Assembly (NCBI GenBank): GCA_944378225.1
Contig: CALWGE010000031.1
Span: 1 to 32,124 of the forward strand
DNA length: 32,124 bases
Source: an uncultured Merdimonas sp.
Lineage (GTDB): Bacteria > Bacillota > Clostridia > Lachnospirales > Lachnospiraceae
Reading direction: 5' to 3'
Shown here: in pieces, positions 1 to 7,741 of the stretch
Layout: every line of letters begins with the position of its first letter
Numbering within the stretch: position 1 is the first letter of the stretch
Notes under the pieces: model-generated
The model's input: the letters and a program-made list of their open reading frames with translations, nothing else
What the model was told of the DNA's origin: nothing
Database searches by the model: none
Position numbers and translations under genes: made by a program

Positions 1-4
1 AAAT

Positions 5-75
5 AGGGGATTGGTCAAATGGCATGACAGGGGTCTCCAAAACCCTTAGTGGGAGTTCGATTCTCTCATCCCCTG
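5..75 (+). tRNA. tRNA-Trp (anticodon CCA)
   Basis: A full cloverleaf can be folded. The 7-bp acceptor stem is 5-11 with 68-74, the D stem 14-17 with 25-28, the anticodon stem 30-34 with 42-46, and the T stem 51-55 with 63-67 around loop TTCGATT. The anticodon loop 35-41 is CTCCAAA, which puts U at position 33 and reads CCA at 37-39, the Trp anticodon. The discriminator base is G75 and the 3' CCA is not encoded. Acceptor and loop sequence resemble Bacillus tRNA-Trp as I remember it. Confidence 0.93.
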
Positions 76-83
76 CTGAACAG

Positions 84-114
84 AAAACCGAGGCATATTG
101 CCTCGGTTTTTTTT
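84..114 (+). terminator. Rho-independent terminator of the tRNA gene
   Basis: An 11-bp perfect stem (84-94 with 100-110, arm AAAACCGAGGC) closes a 5-base loop and runs into a T tract ending at 114. It directly follows the tRNA and separates it from the PadR promoter. Confidence 0.92.
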
Positions 115-165
115 ATGCTCTGAAAAAGTATATTGCAACCTCTAGTATTTAATAATTTTTAGTAC

Positions 166-192
166 TTGACAATACATAGTAGTTGGTATAAT
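166..192 (+). promoter_or_regulatory. Promoter of the PadR operon with possible operator elements
   Basis: TTGACA (166-171) and TATAAT (187-192) are both consensus. The spacer is short (15 bases) and is offset by an extended -10 TGG at 184-186. A perfect 10-bp palindrome CTGATATCAG sits at 193-202, around the expected transcription start. AGTA-containing motifs recur just upstream and through the -35 region. This fits an autoregulated PadR promoter, but the actual operator is inferred. Confidence 0.75.
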
Positions 193-245
193 CTGATATC
201 AGGAAAAAGAAAGAGACGGTATGGGGGAATTTTGGGAGGGATTGT

Positions 246-569
246 ATGAACCCACAGTTTAAAAAAGGAGTTCTGGAGCTCATCGTACTGGAATGTGTGC
301 GGCGCAGGGACAGATATGGTTATGAGCTGGTAGAGCAGGTTTCCAGAGTGATAGATGTAAATGAGGGAACGATTTATCCGCTTTTGAAGCGGCTGACAAA
401 CGAACATTATTTTGAGACCTATCTGCGGGAGTCATCGGAAGGACCGCCAAGAAAGTATTATCATCTGACAGCGGCAGGGATTCTGTACAGGGATTCTCTT
501 GCGGCAGAGTGGGAAGAGTTTCAGCAGCAGGTAAGCAGCTTTTTAGAGGAGGACAGAAAGGATGAATAA
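246..569 (+). CDS. PadR-family transcriptional regulator
   Basis: 107-residue winged-helix DNA-binding protein, the usual length for the short PadR subfamily. The family signature GTIYPLLKRL is at residues 41-50, and the wing carries GPPRKYYHLTAAG at 66-78, the classic PadR beta-hairpin. The ATG follows GGGAGGG at 233-240 at good spacing. It overlaps the next gene by 8 bases, so the two are translationally coupled. PadR proteins of this type usually repress their own operon together with a HAAS/DUF1700 membrane protein, which is exactly the downstream gene. The inducing signal cannot be read from the sequence. Confidence 0.93.
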   Translation: MNPQFKKGVLELIVLECVRRRDRYGYELVEQVSRVIDVNEGTIYPLLKRLTNEHYFETYLRESSEGPPRKYYHLTAAGILYRDSLAAEWEEFQQQVSSFLEEDRKDE

Positions 570-1308
570 AGAAATGTTTCTGAAGGATCTGCAGAAGCAT
601 CTGGAGATTCTGGAGGACCGGGAACAGCAGGATATCCTGGAAGAATACGCGCAGCATATTGATATCAAAATGCAGAATGGACAGAGTGAGGAAGACGCTA
701 TCCGGGATTTTGGTCCGGTGACGGAGCTGGCAGGAGAGATTCTGGAGGCCTATCATGTGAAGCCGGAGTTCGGAGAGAGCAGAAAAAAGAAAGGACTTCC
801 GGGAATTCCGGAGATGAATCTGAAAGAGGAGGCCAGAAAGCTTACCAATTTTGGGGACGGCTTCAAACAGGGATGGGAAGCTCTGGGCAGAGGAGCAGGA
901 AAAACTTTTCACAGCATAGGCCAGGCAGTAAAGAAATTTTTCTGCTGGATTTCAGGTCCGTTCCGGAGAGAAAAGAGAACAGAGAAGCGAAGCGGTGGTA
1001 TCTTCAGAAAAATTCTGCGGGGATTGTCCGGACTGATTTGCTGGTGTCTGTGGCTGTGCTGGAATCTGTTCTGGATGACTCTGACCCTGGGGGCGGGACT
1101 GCTTGCGCTGGTGCTTCTGTTCACCCTTGGAGCCCTGCTGATTCTGATGTTTCAGGAATATCCTCTCGGAGGTGTGTCCCTGATTTCCTTTGGCGGATTT
1201 CTTGCAGCGGGAAGTATATCCGGGTTGTGTTTCAGTCTGGTACACCGGAAAGAAAAAAAGGAGTGTCATGATGAGCCGGAACAGGACCGGCAGGAGGTGG
1301 AAGCATGA
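562..1308 (+). CDS. HAAS/DUF1700-type membrane protein
   Basis: 248 residues. The first 65 residues form the charged helical HAAS signaling domain, with the typical LEEYAQHID segment and the pattern DAIRDFGP around 46-52. A basic amphipathic linker (about 75-150) follows, then two or three hydrophobic helices at about 153-173, 174-197 and 203-227, and a short charged tail. This architecture is the standard partner of small PadR regulators in Firmicutes, where the HAAS region is proposed to pass a membrane signal. Start ATG is preceded by AGGAGGA inside the padR 3' end. It overlaps the following gene by 4 bases (ATGA). The specific role is unknown. Confidence 0.85.
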   Translation: MNKEMFLKDLQKHLEILEDREQQDILEEYAQHIDIKMQNGQSEEDAIRDFGPVTELAGEILEAYHVKPEFGESRKKKGLPGIPEMNLKEEARKLTNFGDGFKQGWEALGRGAGKTFHSIGQAVKKFFCWISGPFRREKRTEKRSGGIFRKILRGLSGLICWCLWLCWNLFWMTLTLGAGLLALVLLFTLGALLILMFQEYPLGGVSLISFGGFLAAGSISGLCFSLVHRKEKKECHDEPEQDRQEVEA

Positions 1309-1859
1309 GAAACTGTCATAAAATACTGCTGGGAATACTCTGCGGAGGCGTGCTGCTTATAGGAATCGGAACGGGAATTGCCTTTGGAGAATTTTCTTCC
1401 CTGGAATATGCCGGCGAGCGGACTCTGGGGGAGGTTCAGATGGAAACCATGGAATTGGAGGAAGAGATTGATCCGGAAAAGGGAATCTGGCATATTAATA
1501 TCCCCTGTCCCGGAAATTATGAACCGGAGATTAAGAAGGATGAAACGATACCGGAAAATACCGTGCGTTTTATCGTCAGCTATAATGAGGAGCGCGTTAC
1601 CCCCAGGCTTCACGCGTTTGTGGATTCTTATACCTATTGGGGAGAGGACGGAGAATATACCCAGGAGCAGAATCCGATTCTGGAACTGTACTGCAGCTGG
1701 AAAGAGCAGGATGAAATGAAGCTCTTCATGGAACTGAAGGATGATTTCCTTGCAAATCTGAAGGAAGGAAAAATAGCATCTTATCAGGACCCCTCTTACG
1801 TGGAAACGGTGGAGATCTGGATCAATCCTGCCAATGAGGATGATATTTTTCTGTACTGA
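1305..1859 (+). CDS. Small exported or membrane-anchored protein of the PadR operon, unknown function
   Basis: 184 residues. A signal-anchor or signal peptide is visible: basic MRNCHK, then a hydrophobic stretch at about residues 7-27, followed by a short-side-chain region that could be cleaved near GIAFGEFS. The rest is acidic and soluble with no further helix, so it is probably extracytoplasmic. It ends in an aromatic tail DDIFLY. The gene overlaps the HAAS gene by 4 bases, so it belongs to the PadR operon. I do not recognise a family with certainty; adhesin-like DUF4097 proteins often sit in this position, but this protein is short for that. Confidence 0.7.
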   Translation: MRNCHKILLGILCGGVLLIGIGTGIAFGEFSSLEYAGERTLGEVQMETMELEEEIDPEKGIWHINIPCPGNYEPEIKKDETIPENTVRFIVSYNEERVTPRLHAFVDSYTYWGEDGEYTQEQNPILELYCSWKEQDEMKLFMELKDDFLANLKEGKIASYQDPSYVETVEIWINPANEDDIFLY

Positions 1860-1889
1860 CGCAGAAAGGCCGGGAGCAGAACAAGGTAC

Positions 1890-1934
1890 AAATCTGTAAG
1901 AAATCTGTAAGAAAACCCGCAGAGCTTTTGTAAG
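1890..1934 (+). promoter_or_regulatory. Tandem 11-bp direct repeats, possible response-regulator binding site
   Basis: AAATCTGTAAG occurs twice back to back at 1890-1900 and 1901-1911. A related half, GCTTTTGTAAG, lies at 1924-1934. OmpR-family regulators bind direct repeats spaced about one helical turn apart, and the regulator gene starts 75 bases downstream, so autoregulation is likely. No convincing -35/-10 pair is visible in this gap, consistent with an activator-dependent promoter. Confidence 0.5.
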
Positions 1935-2009
1935 GAATGTGTTTTACTCTGAGACTGTACCTGAGGACAAAGCAGGTACGGAGACTTGAAGTAAGGAGAC
2001 GGGAACGAA

Positions 2010-2720
2010 ATGAACGAATGTGTGCTGGTGGTGGATGACGATCGGGAAATCGTAAAAAGTATTGCCATTCTGCTGGAAAAGGAAGGATACCGGGTGCTGA
2101 AGGCCTATGACGGGATGGAAGCGCTTGCGCTTGCCGCGGAGCAGTCTGTCAGTCTGATTATTATGGATGTGATGATGCCGCGTCTGGACGGTCTGTCGGC
2201 GGTCATGAAAATCCGGGAGCGGAAGAATATTCCCATCATCGTCTTAAGCGCCAAGAGTGAGGAGACGGATAAGATTCTCGGTCTGTCCATGGGAGCCGAT
2301 GACTATGTGGCAAAGCCGTTTTCTCCGCAGGAGCTGGCTGCCAGGGTGAAGAGTCATCTGCGCCGCTATACTCTGCTGGGAGATATTCATGCGGAAACCA
2401 GGGAAGACGGGATACGCAATGGCCGCCTATGCTACCGGCCTTCAGAACGGACACTTTACGCAGACGGGGAACCGGTGAAGCTGACTGCCACGGAGACAAA
2501 AATTGTAGAGCTTCTGATGCGGAATCCGGGCAGAGTTTTTCCGGCGGAGGAAATTTACCGCCGCGTCTGGGAAGAGGAGGCTTTTCAGGCAGAGAACACG
2601 GTCATGGTCCATATCCGCCGCATTCGGGAAAAAATCGAACTCAATCCGAAAAAACCAGAATATTTGAAGGTGGTGTGGGGCATTGGTTACAAGATGGAAA
2701 AAATGGAAACTTACCGTTAG
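2010..2720 (+). CDS. OmpR/PhoB-family response regulator
   Basis: 236 residues. The receiver domain (about 1-120) has the acidic pocket at D9-D11, the phospho-acceptor D53 in the context IIMDVMMPR, and the conserved lysine K102 in VAKPF. A winged-helix C-terminal domain (about 135-235) has the recognition region VMVHIRRIREKIE and the wing WGIGYKME. It closely resembles VanR-type regulators. The ATG follows AAGGAGA at about 1993. It overlaps the histidine kinase gene by 38 bases and is surely its partner. It probably controls its own operon through the repeats at 1890-1934; target genes beyond that are unknown. Confidence 0.95.
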   Translation: MNECVLVVDDDREIVKSIAILLEKEGYRVLKAYDGMEALALAAEQSVSLIIMDVMMPRLDGLSAVMKIRERKNIPIIVLSAKSEETDKILGLSMGADDYVAKPFSPQELAARVKSHLRRYTLLGDIHAETREDGIRNGRLCYRPSERTLYADGEPVKLTATETKIVELLMRNPGRVFPAEEIYRRVWEEEAFQAENTVMVHIRRIREKIELNPKKPEYLKVVWGIGYKMEKMETYR

Positions 2721-4944
2721 CTTTGCGGCTTTTTTTGTGGGAATGACACTCCTGCTTGTGAACTTCTTTAATATGCTGAATCTGCTTGCCAGGACAGATT
2801 TCCAGGCGGGAAGAGATTATCAGAAGACAGAGGAGTTTGCGGATTACATTTCAGAAAGACTGGAAACACTTGTCAGCGCTGCTGTGGGAGGTGAAGACTG
2901 GAACGGAGAAATGGAGGGGTATGGTACGGCGTATGAGAATGTCTACGTATACGAAGACACCCTTTATTCCGGAAACTTTGAAACTTCGAATCTGTTTGGA
3001 GGAGGAAATCAGACAGAAGCAGGCGGAGAGCTGGGAATAGCAGTAGAGATTCCGGGTGAGACGGAACAGGAAAAAGGGCAGTCTTACCGGGATGCTTATA
3101 TGGAGGAACTGACGGCAGACAAAAACCTTCTTTTTGCGGTGATGTATCAGGGAAAGCTTCTGTACACAAATCTGGACGGTCTTTCCGAACAGATGGAGAA
3201 GGAGTCCGGCGTTCCGGATTTTTCATCTTTTGTTTCAGCAAAAGATTATAATTTTTCTCTCTGTTATAATAAAAATGGGGACGGAAAGACAGAAATTGTC
3301 AAGGATGGACGTACAGTAGATGTCTACGGAGACGGAATCTATGACTCAGACAGCAGGTGGTATGTGCCCGGGTATCAGAATTTTGAAGTCGAAGGCGAGG
3401 CAGAAGATGTAGTGGTATTCCTGGCTGCGGCAAAGGAACCCAGACTGTATCTGGGAGATTACGGTCAGGGAAGCGTTCAGAGAGGCGGAGCGCTGTATTC
3501 CATGCAGAGGGGTCTCCTGTATCATGAGCGGATGCTTTGTACAGAACTCATCTGCGTGGGAGCGGCTCTCCTTCTTTTGCTGGCAGCGTTCCGCATGCGC
3601 AGAGAACTTCACGAATCCCGGCAGTGGATGGGCAGACAGCTTGGAAAGGTATGGATTGAGATAAAGGCGGTTGTTTTCTGGGGAATCCCGGTTTTTGCGC
3701 TGCTTTTTTGTCTGCTCACAGGAATGCTTTGGGGATTGTTTCAGCAGCAGACAGGAATTGCGGTGTATTTCTGGCTCCTTTATTTTGGATTTCTGGACAG
3801 AAGGTATAATAAGGGAAGTCAGAAAAGTATGCTGAAACCTGTCCGGGACAGCCTGCGGACGCGGGATTTGAGCCGGCCTGTTCAGAAAAGGCTGGTGCGC
3901 AGGCAGTGGCTCTTTTTTGTACCTGTTCTTGGAATTCTGCTTCTGCTGCTGTTCATCCTTCTGATATTGTGGGATATTATGTACTGGAATGGTGTGTTTG
4001 TGCTGTTTCTGGCAGCTCTGTGCGGGATCCTGTTTTTGGCAGCCGGCATTCTGATTTATATGAAGAAGAACAGGAGACTTGCGGAAGATATCGGAGCTCT
4101 GGCAGATCGAATTGAAGCAGTCTGCGCAGGGAGTCTGACCGGAGAACTGAAACTTCCGGAGGATTCTGATTTGAGAAAGGCAGCTGAAAATCTGGATACA
4201 GTTTCTCAGGGGCTGGAAAGGGCACTGGATGAGAGGACGAAAAGTGAGAGGATGAAAGTGGAGCTGATAGCAAATGTCTCCCACGACCTGAAGACTCCGC
4301 TGACTTCTGTTGTAAGTTATATTGAGCTTTTGAAGCAGGAAGAGGAACTTCCGGAACATGTGCGTGATTATATCCGGATTCTGGATGAAAAAGCTGAGAG
4401 ACTTGGAAATATGGTTCAGGATGTATTTGAAGTGAGTAAAGCGGCTTCCGGGCAGCTTCCTGTGCATATGGAAAGGCTGGATTTGGCAAAGCTTCTGCGG
4501 CAGACCCTGGCAGATATGGACGGACAGATAGAAAAGAGCGGTCTGGTTCTTCGGGCAGAGATTCCAAAGGAGGCTGTGATGATACAGGCTGACGGACAGA
4601 GACTGTACCGGGTATTTCAGAATCTGCTGCAGAATGCCCTGCAGTATTCGCTCAAAGGCTCCAGGATATATCTGACCCTGATTACAGATCAGGGCAAAGC
4701 AAGAGCGTCGGTGAAAAATACTTCTGCCACAGAACTTGAAGCTGCCACAGACTTTACAGAACGTTTTGTGCGGGGAGATAAAAGCCGTACGGACGGGGGA
4801 AGCGGTCTTGGCCTTTCGATAGCAAAAAGTTTTACGCAAGCCTGCGGGGGTGAGCTCCTGATCAGGACAGACGCGGATCTCTTCGTTGTGACTGTGGTCT
4901 TTCCGTTTGAAGATACACCAGAGCTTTCTCAGAATGAATCATAA
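2683..4944 (+). CDS. Membrane sensor histidine kinase
   Basis: 753 residues if it begins at the TTG at 2683, the only usable start before an in-frame stop at 2665; ATG 2743 would cut into the first helix, so TTG is preferred. One helix lies at about 8-30, then an extracellular sensor of roughly 250 residues. Five more helices follow at about 286-306, 328-350, 354-370, 409-434 and 436-459, with a HAMP-like linker after the last. The catalytic core shows the H box (NVSHDLKTPL, phosphorylated H534), the N box NLLQNALQYS and the G box GSGLGLSIAKS. The start lies inside the response-regulator gene, so the two are coupled. The signal is unknown. Confidence 0.93.
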   Translation: MVTRWKKWKLTVSFAAFFVGMTLLLVNFFNMLNLLARTDFQAGRDYQKTEEFADYISERLETLVSAAVGGEDWNGEMEGYGTAYENVYVYEDTLYSGNFETSNLFGGGNQTEAGGELGIAVEIPGETEQEKGQSYRDAYMEELTADKNLLFAVMYQGKLLYTNLDGLSEQMEKESGVPDFSSFVSAKDYNFSLCYNKNGDGKTEIVKDGRTVDVYGDGIYDSDSRWYVPGYQNFEVEGEAEDVVVFLAAAKEPRLYLGDYGQGSVQRGGALYSMQRGLLYHERMLCTELICVGAALLLLLAAFRMRRELHESRQWMGRQLGKVWIEIKAVVFWGIPVFALLFCLLTGMLWGLFQQQTGIAVYFWLLYFGFLDRRYNKGSQKSMLKPVRDSLRTRDLSRPVQKRLVRRQWLFFVPVLGILLLLLFILLILWDIMYWNGVFVLFLAALCGILFLAAGILIYMKKNRRLAEDIGALADRIEAVCAGSLTGELKLPEDSDLRKAAENLDTVSQGLERALDERTKSERMKVELIANVSHDLKTPLTSVVSYIELLKQEEELPEHVRDYIRILDEKAERLGNMVQDVFEVSKAASGQLPVHMERLDLAKLLRQTLADMDGQIEKSGLVLRAEIPKEAVMIQADGQRLYRVFQNLLQNALQYSLKGSRIYLTLITDQGKARASVKNTSATELEAATDFTERFVRGDKSRTDGGSGLGLSIAKSFTQACGGELLIRTDADLFVVTVVFPFEDTPELSQNES

Positions 4945-5009
4945 AAACAAGGTTTATTGTAATAGAATAAGAGACAGAATGGAAAACCAGAAAATAAGGA
5001 GTTGTAAAG

Positions 5010-6035
5010 ATGGAGCAGATTTTTCTGGACTGGGCAAGACAGATACATAAGGAACACCCGGTTGTGGATGCACATTTTGATCTGGCAGCGGAGGTGTATG
5101 AAAGGCGTCTTGCAGGGGAGAGGAATGTGGTGGAGAAGCGCTATCTTCCCTGTTTTCGTCAGGCTGGCCTGAATGTTCTGGTTTCTTCGATCTATGTATC
5201 CGATCGGGATTTGCCGGAGCAGGGGCTCAGGCGGGCGCTGGGGCAGATTGCAGCCCTTCATGAGGATCTGGAGCCGGTGAAAGACCAGATTTGTGTTGTA
5301 ACCAGTAAGAAAGGGCTGGAGCAGGCACTGTGGGAGAAGAAAATTGCCGTACTCCTGTCTCTGGAAGGACTGGATCCTCTGGGCAGTGATCTGATGCTGC
5401 TTCGCATTTTCTACGATCTGGGTGTACGGGGAGCCGGGCTTACCTGGAGCCGGAGAAATGCGTTTGCCACAGGCTGCTGTAAAGCCGGGGAGTTCCGGGA
5501 AATTCCGGGAGGAATTACAGAGCTGGGCCGGGAGGCAGTCCGGCAGATGGAGGCGCTTGGCATGTGGGTGGATGTCAGTCATTTGAATCTGGATGGTTTC
5601 AAAGACCTGTGCGCCTGCGCAGAAAAACCTTTTATTGCCAGTCATTCCAATGCATGGGAGATTCATCCGAATTACCGGAATCTGAAAGATGATCAGATAG
5701 AGGCTGTCGCGGCCCGGGGCGGCGTGATTGGTGTGAATGCCTGTACACTGCTGGCAGGTCCGGATCTGGAACAGTTATGCCGTCATGCAGAGTACCTGGC
5801 TGCCAGGGCGGGGGAAAATTGTGTGGGAATAGGCCTTGATCTTTGCAGAGGGCTGTATGAGACTACACCGCGTATTCATTTTGAGACTGAAAATGATGAT
5901 CTTCTGGCGCATCACGGAGAAATGGAACAATTTACTGCCATGCTCCTTGCGTGCGGCATGAGAGAAGAGGCGATTATCGGCCTGCTTGGGGAAAATTTTC
6001 TTCGCTTTTTCCGGCAGGTTCTTCCTGAAACTTAG
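5010..6035 (+). CDS. Membrane-dipeptidase family (peptidase M19) zinc hydrolase
   Basis: 341 residues, normal for M19 enzymes, which are TIM-barrel dipeptidases with a binuclear zinc site. Expected ligands are visible: H22 and D24 in DAHFD, E119 in SLEGLDPLG, H191 in DVSHLN and H212 in ASHSNAW. Other family landmarks are NYRNLKDDQI and GIGLDLCRG near the C-terminus. There is no signal peptide, so it is likely cytoplasmic. The ATG is preceded by AAGGAG at about 4996. It lies 65 bases after the kinase without an obvious terminator, so it may be partly co-transcribed. The role is probably dipeptide turnover; D-amino-acid-containing dipeptides are also possible substrates in this family. Confidence 0.9.
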   Translation: MEQIFLDWARQIHKEHPVVDAHFDLAAEVYERRLAGERNVVEKRYLPCFRQAGLNVLVSSIYVSDRDLPEQGLRRALGQIAALHEDLEPVKDQICVVTSKKGLEQALWEKKIAVLLSLEGLDPLGSDLMLLRIFYDLGVRGAGLTWSRRNAFATGCCKAGEFREIPGGITELGREAVRQMEALGMWVDVSHLNLDGFKDLCACAEKPFIASHSNAWEIHPNYRNLKDDQIEAVAARGGVIGVNACTLLAGPDLEQLCRHAEYLAARAGENCVGIGLDLCRGLYETTPRIHFETENDDLLAHHGEMEQFTAMLLACGMREEAIIGLLGENFLRFFRQVLPET

Positions 6036-6068
6036 TATCGGTGGGGCTGAAAAGCCCCACCGGTATTT
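6036..6068. terminator. Bidirectional terminator hairpin between convergent genes
   Basis: A 13-bp stem (6036-6048 with 6053-6065, one G-U pair) closes a GAAA tetraloop. It begins right after the dipeptidase stop and lies downstream of the convergent C26 gene. The T tract on the plus strand is short (TATTT), so efficiency is uncertain. Confidence 0.7.
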
Positions 6069-6120
6069 GCGCGGAATGATTTCTGCGCGGAACAATTTTT
6101 CTGCAGAGAGAATACAGGAT

Positions 6121-6816
6121 TCAGAACAGAGAGAGAAAGTATTGCAGCAGCCGGGTGCCGTCTTCGGTATCCCGTCGGGCATGGGAGAAGCACATGCGTT
6201 CCGGGTGCCATTGCACTGCGAAAACAGGGGAATGTTTATGGTACAGAGCTTCAACAACAAAATCTTCTGCGTACTGGGCTACATACAAATCGCTGCCTAC
6301 TGCCTCGACAGCCTGATGATGCGCACTGTTTACAATAGGGCGGGATCCGTAAAGATGAAAGGGAAAGGTACCGGCTGCAGCTTTGGTGATATGGATCCGA
6401 TCCCGGTCAGCCCAGGTATGGACAGACTGTGATTGGGGATTCAGATCCTGAATCAGTGTTCCGCCGAAACTGATATTGATTAACTGAAGGCCCTTGCAGA
6501 TGCCCAGGACAGGCTTCCCGGCAGACAGAAAAGTCTGCAGAAGCGTAAGCTGGATGCGATCCAAAGACTCGTTGATATTTCGGGATCCGGCGTTTTCCTG
6601 ACCGAACAGACCGGGGGCGATATCTCCGCCGCCCGGGAGTACGAGGCCATCATACAGATGAGCAAACAAAGCCGCATTCCGGCTGTGTTCCGGGACGGAG
6701 GAAGAAAGCAAAGGGGCTTCTTCACGGATGGAATAGGTATCTGCTCCCAGCATGGAAAAGGCTTTTCTGTAATTGTACGTCTGGGATTCATAACCTGCGA
6801 TTAAGATCTTTTTCAT
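6121..6816 (-). CDS. Gamma-glutamyl-gamma-aminobutyrate hydrolase family protein (peptidase C26, class I glutamine amidotransferase-like)
   Basis: 231 residues, the usual size of the PuuD-like C26 family. Visible motifs are LVLPGGGDIAP at about 58-68, the nucleophile elbow GICKG with Cys107, SAHHQAV at about 164-170, and the catalytic pair His204/Glu206 in QWHPER. Such enzymes cleave gamma-glutamyl bonds, for example gamma-glutamyl-GABA or folate poly-glutamate. The gene stands alone on the minus strand, convergent with the M19 dipeptidase, and the two could together degrade gamma-glutamyl peptides (inference). The start is supported by MKKILIAGYE, but no strong Shine-Dalgarno is visible upstream. 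Confidence 0.9.
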   Translation of the reverse strand: MKKILIAGYESQTYNYRKAFSMLGADTYSIREEAPLLSSSVPEHSRNAALFAHLYDGLVLPGGGDIAPGLFGQENAGSRNINESLDRIQLTLLQTFLSAGKPVLGICKGLQLINISFGGTLIQDLNPQSQSVHTWADRDRIHITKAAAGTFPFHLYGSRPIVNSAHHQAVEAVGSDLYVAQYAEDFVVEALYHKHSPVFAVQWHPERMCFSHARRDTEDGTRLLQYFLSLF

Positions 6817-6933
6817 ATTTAAGAAGGCTTTTTTTATAAAATATATGGAAAAATTGAAGAAAAAGACTTTAAGGTTTCGTTATGAAACTGGAAGCATAAA
6901 TTTTTAAAAATTTTTTAAGATTTTGGAAAACAC

Positions 6934-6961
6934 TTGAACAAAAAAAAGAATGTGATATTGT
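6934..6961 (+). promoter_or_regulatory. Probable promoter of the MacAB-like efflux operon
   Basis: TTGAAC (6934-6939) and TATTGT (6956-6961) are separated by 16 bases in a very A+T-rich stretch. The -10 overlaps a 26-bp palindrome, as expected of a repressed promoter. The matches are moderate, so this is a likely rather than certain promoter. Confidence 0.55.
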
Positions 6962-6981
6962 ATTATTTGAATAATACAATA
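6956..6981. promoter_or_regulatory. 26-bp near-perfect palindrome, probable repressor operator
   Basis: Two 12-base arms are exact reverse complements (6956-6967, TATTGTATTATT, and 6970-6981) with a 2-base centre. The site covers the putative -10 and the expected start of transcription, 35 bases before the ABC ATPase ATG. Length and symmetry suit a TetR- or MarR-type dimer. No regulator gene is adjacent, so the cognate protein is encoded elsewhere. Confidence 0.65.
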
Positions 6982-7015
6982 AACGGAAAACCGGAAAGCA
7001 AGAGGTGAACAACAT

Positions 7016-7714
7016 ATGAGCGCACTGGTGGAGGTGAAGGACATCTGCAAAGTCTATAATCCCGGAGAAAACGAAGTCCGGGCATTGGATCATGTGAGCC
7101 TTTCCATAGAAAAAGGGGAGTTTGTGGCCATTATCGGTCAGTCGGGTTCCGGAAAATCCACACTGATGAATATGCTGGGCTGTCTGGATGTGCCTACATC
7201 CGGGAAATATTATCTGAACGGACAGGACGTGTCTGCGCTGACAGATGATGAACAGTCAGATATCAGGAACCGGGAGATAGGATTTATTTTTCAGGGGTTT
7301 AATCTGATCAGTAATCTTACGGCACAGGAAAATGTGGAGCTTCCTCTGATCTATCGGGGGGTACCCAAAAAGGAAAGGGAGCGTCTGGCTGTGGAAGCTC
7401 TGAAAATTGTAGGACTGGCACACCGGATGGATCACAAGCCAAACGAAATGTCCGGCGGACAACAGCAGAGAGTGGCGATTGCCAGAGCGATTGCCGCAAA
7501 GCCACCGGTTATTCTGGCTGATGAGCCTACAGGAAATCTGGATTCTGCGTCCAGCAGGGAAATTCTTCAGATCCTGAAAGAGCTTTATAAGGGAGGACGA
7601 ACAGTCATTCTGATTACTCATGACAATGGCATTGCAGCTCAGGCGAAGCGCGTAATTCGCATTCTGGACGGAAAAATTGAGTCGGATATGATTAATGCGG
7701 ATGTAATCTTATGA
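7016..7714 (+). CDS. ABC transporter ATP-binding protein (MacB/LolD-like)
   Basis: 232 residues. Walker [10 protein letters not shown] is at 41-49, the signature MSGGQQQR begins at 145, Walker [10 protein letters not shown] carries D169/E170, and the H-loop is in ILITHD. This is the typical soluble nucleotide-binding subunit of MacAB/LolCDE-type (type VII) ABC systems. The ATG is preceded by an AGAGGTGA-like site near 7001. It is followed by an adaptor and an FtsX-like permease, which together make a complete tripartite-like exporter. In Gram-positive bacteria such systems export peptides or antimicrobials or act in cell-envelope stress; the substrate here is unknown. Confidence 0.95.
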   Translation: MSALVEVKDICKVYNPGENEVRALDHVSLSIEKGEFVAIIGQSGSGKSTLMNMLGCLDVPTSGKYYLNGQDVSALTDDEQSDIRNREIGFIFQGFNLISNLTAQENVELPLIYRGVPKKERERLAVEALKIVGLAHRMDHKPNEMSGGQQQRVAIARAIAAKPPVILADEPTGNLDSASSREILQILKELYKGGRTVILITHDNGIAAQAKRVIRILDGKIESDMINADVIL

Positions 7715-7741
7715 GAGAGTATGATAATACAAGGAGAATAA

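Noticed and set aside
5-75. tRNA-Gly with anticodon TCC
   Set aside because: That reading would shift the loop and lose U33; the 7-base loop CTCCAAA gives CCA.
3346-4839. A 497-codon minus-strand frame over the histidine kinase gene
   Set aside because: It is a mirror of the kinase codons; the plus-strand frame has all the kinase motifs.
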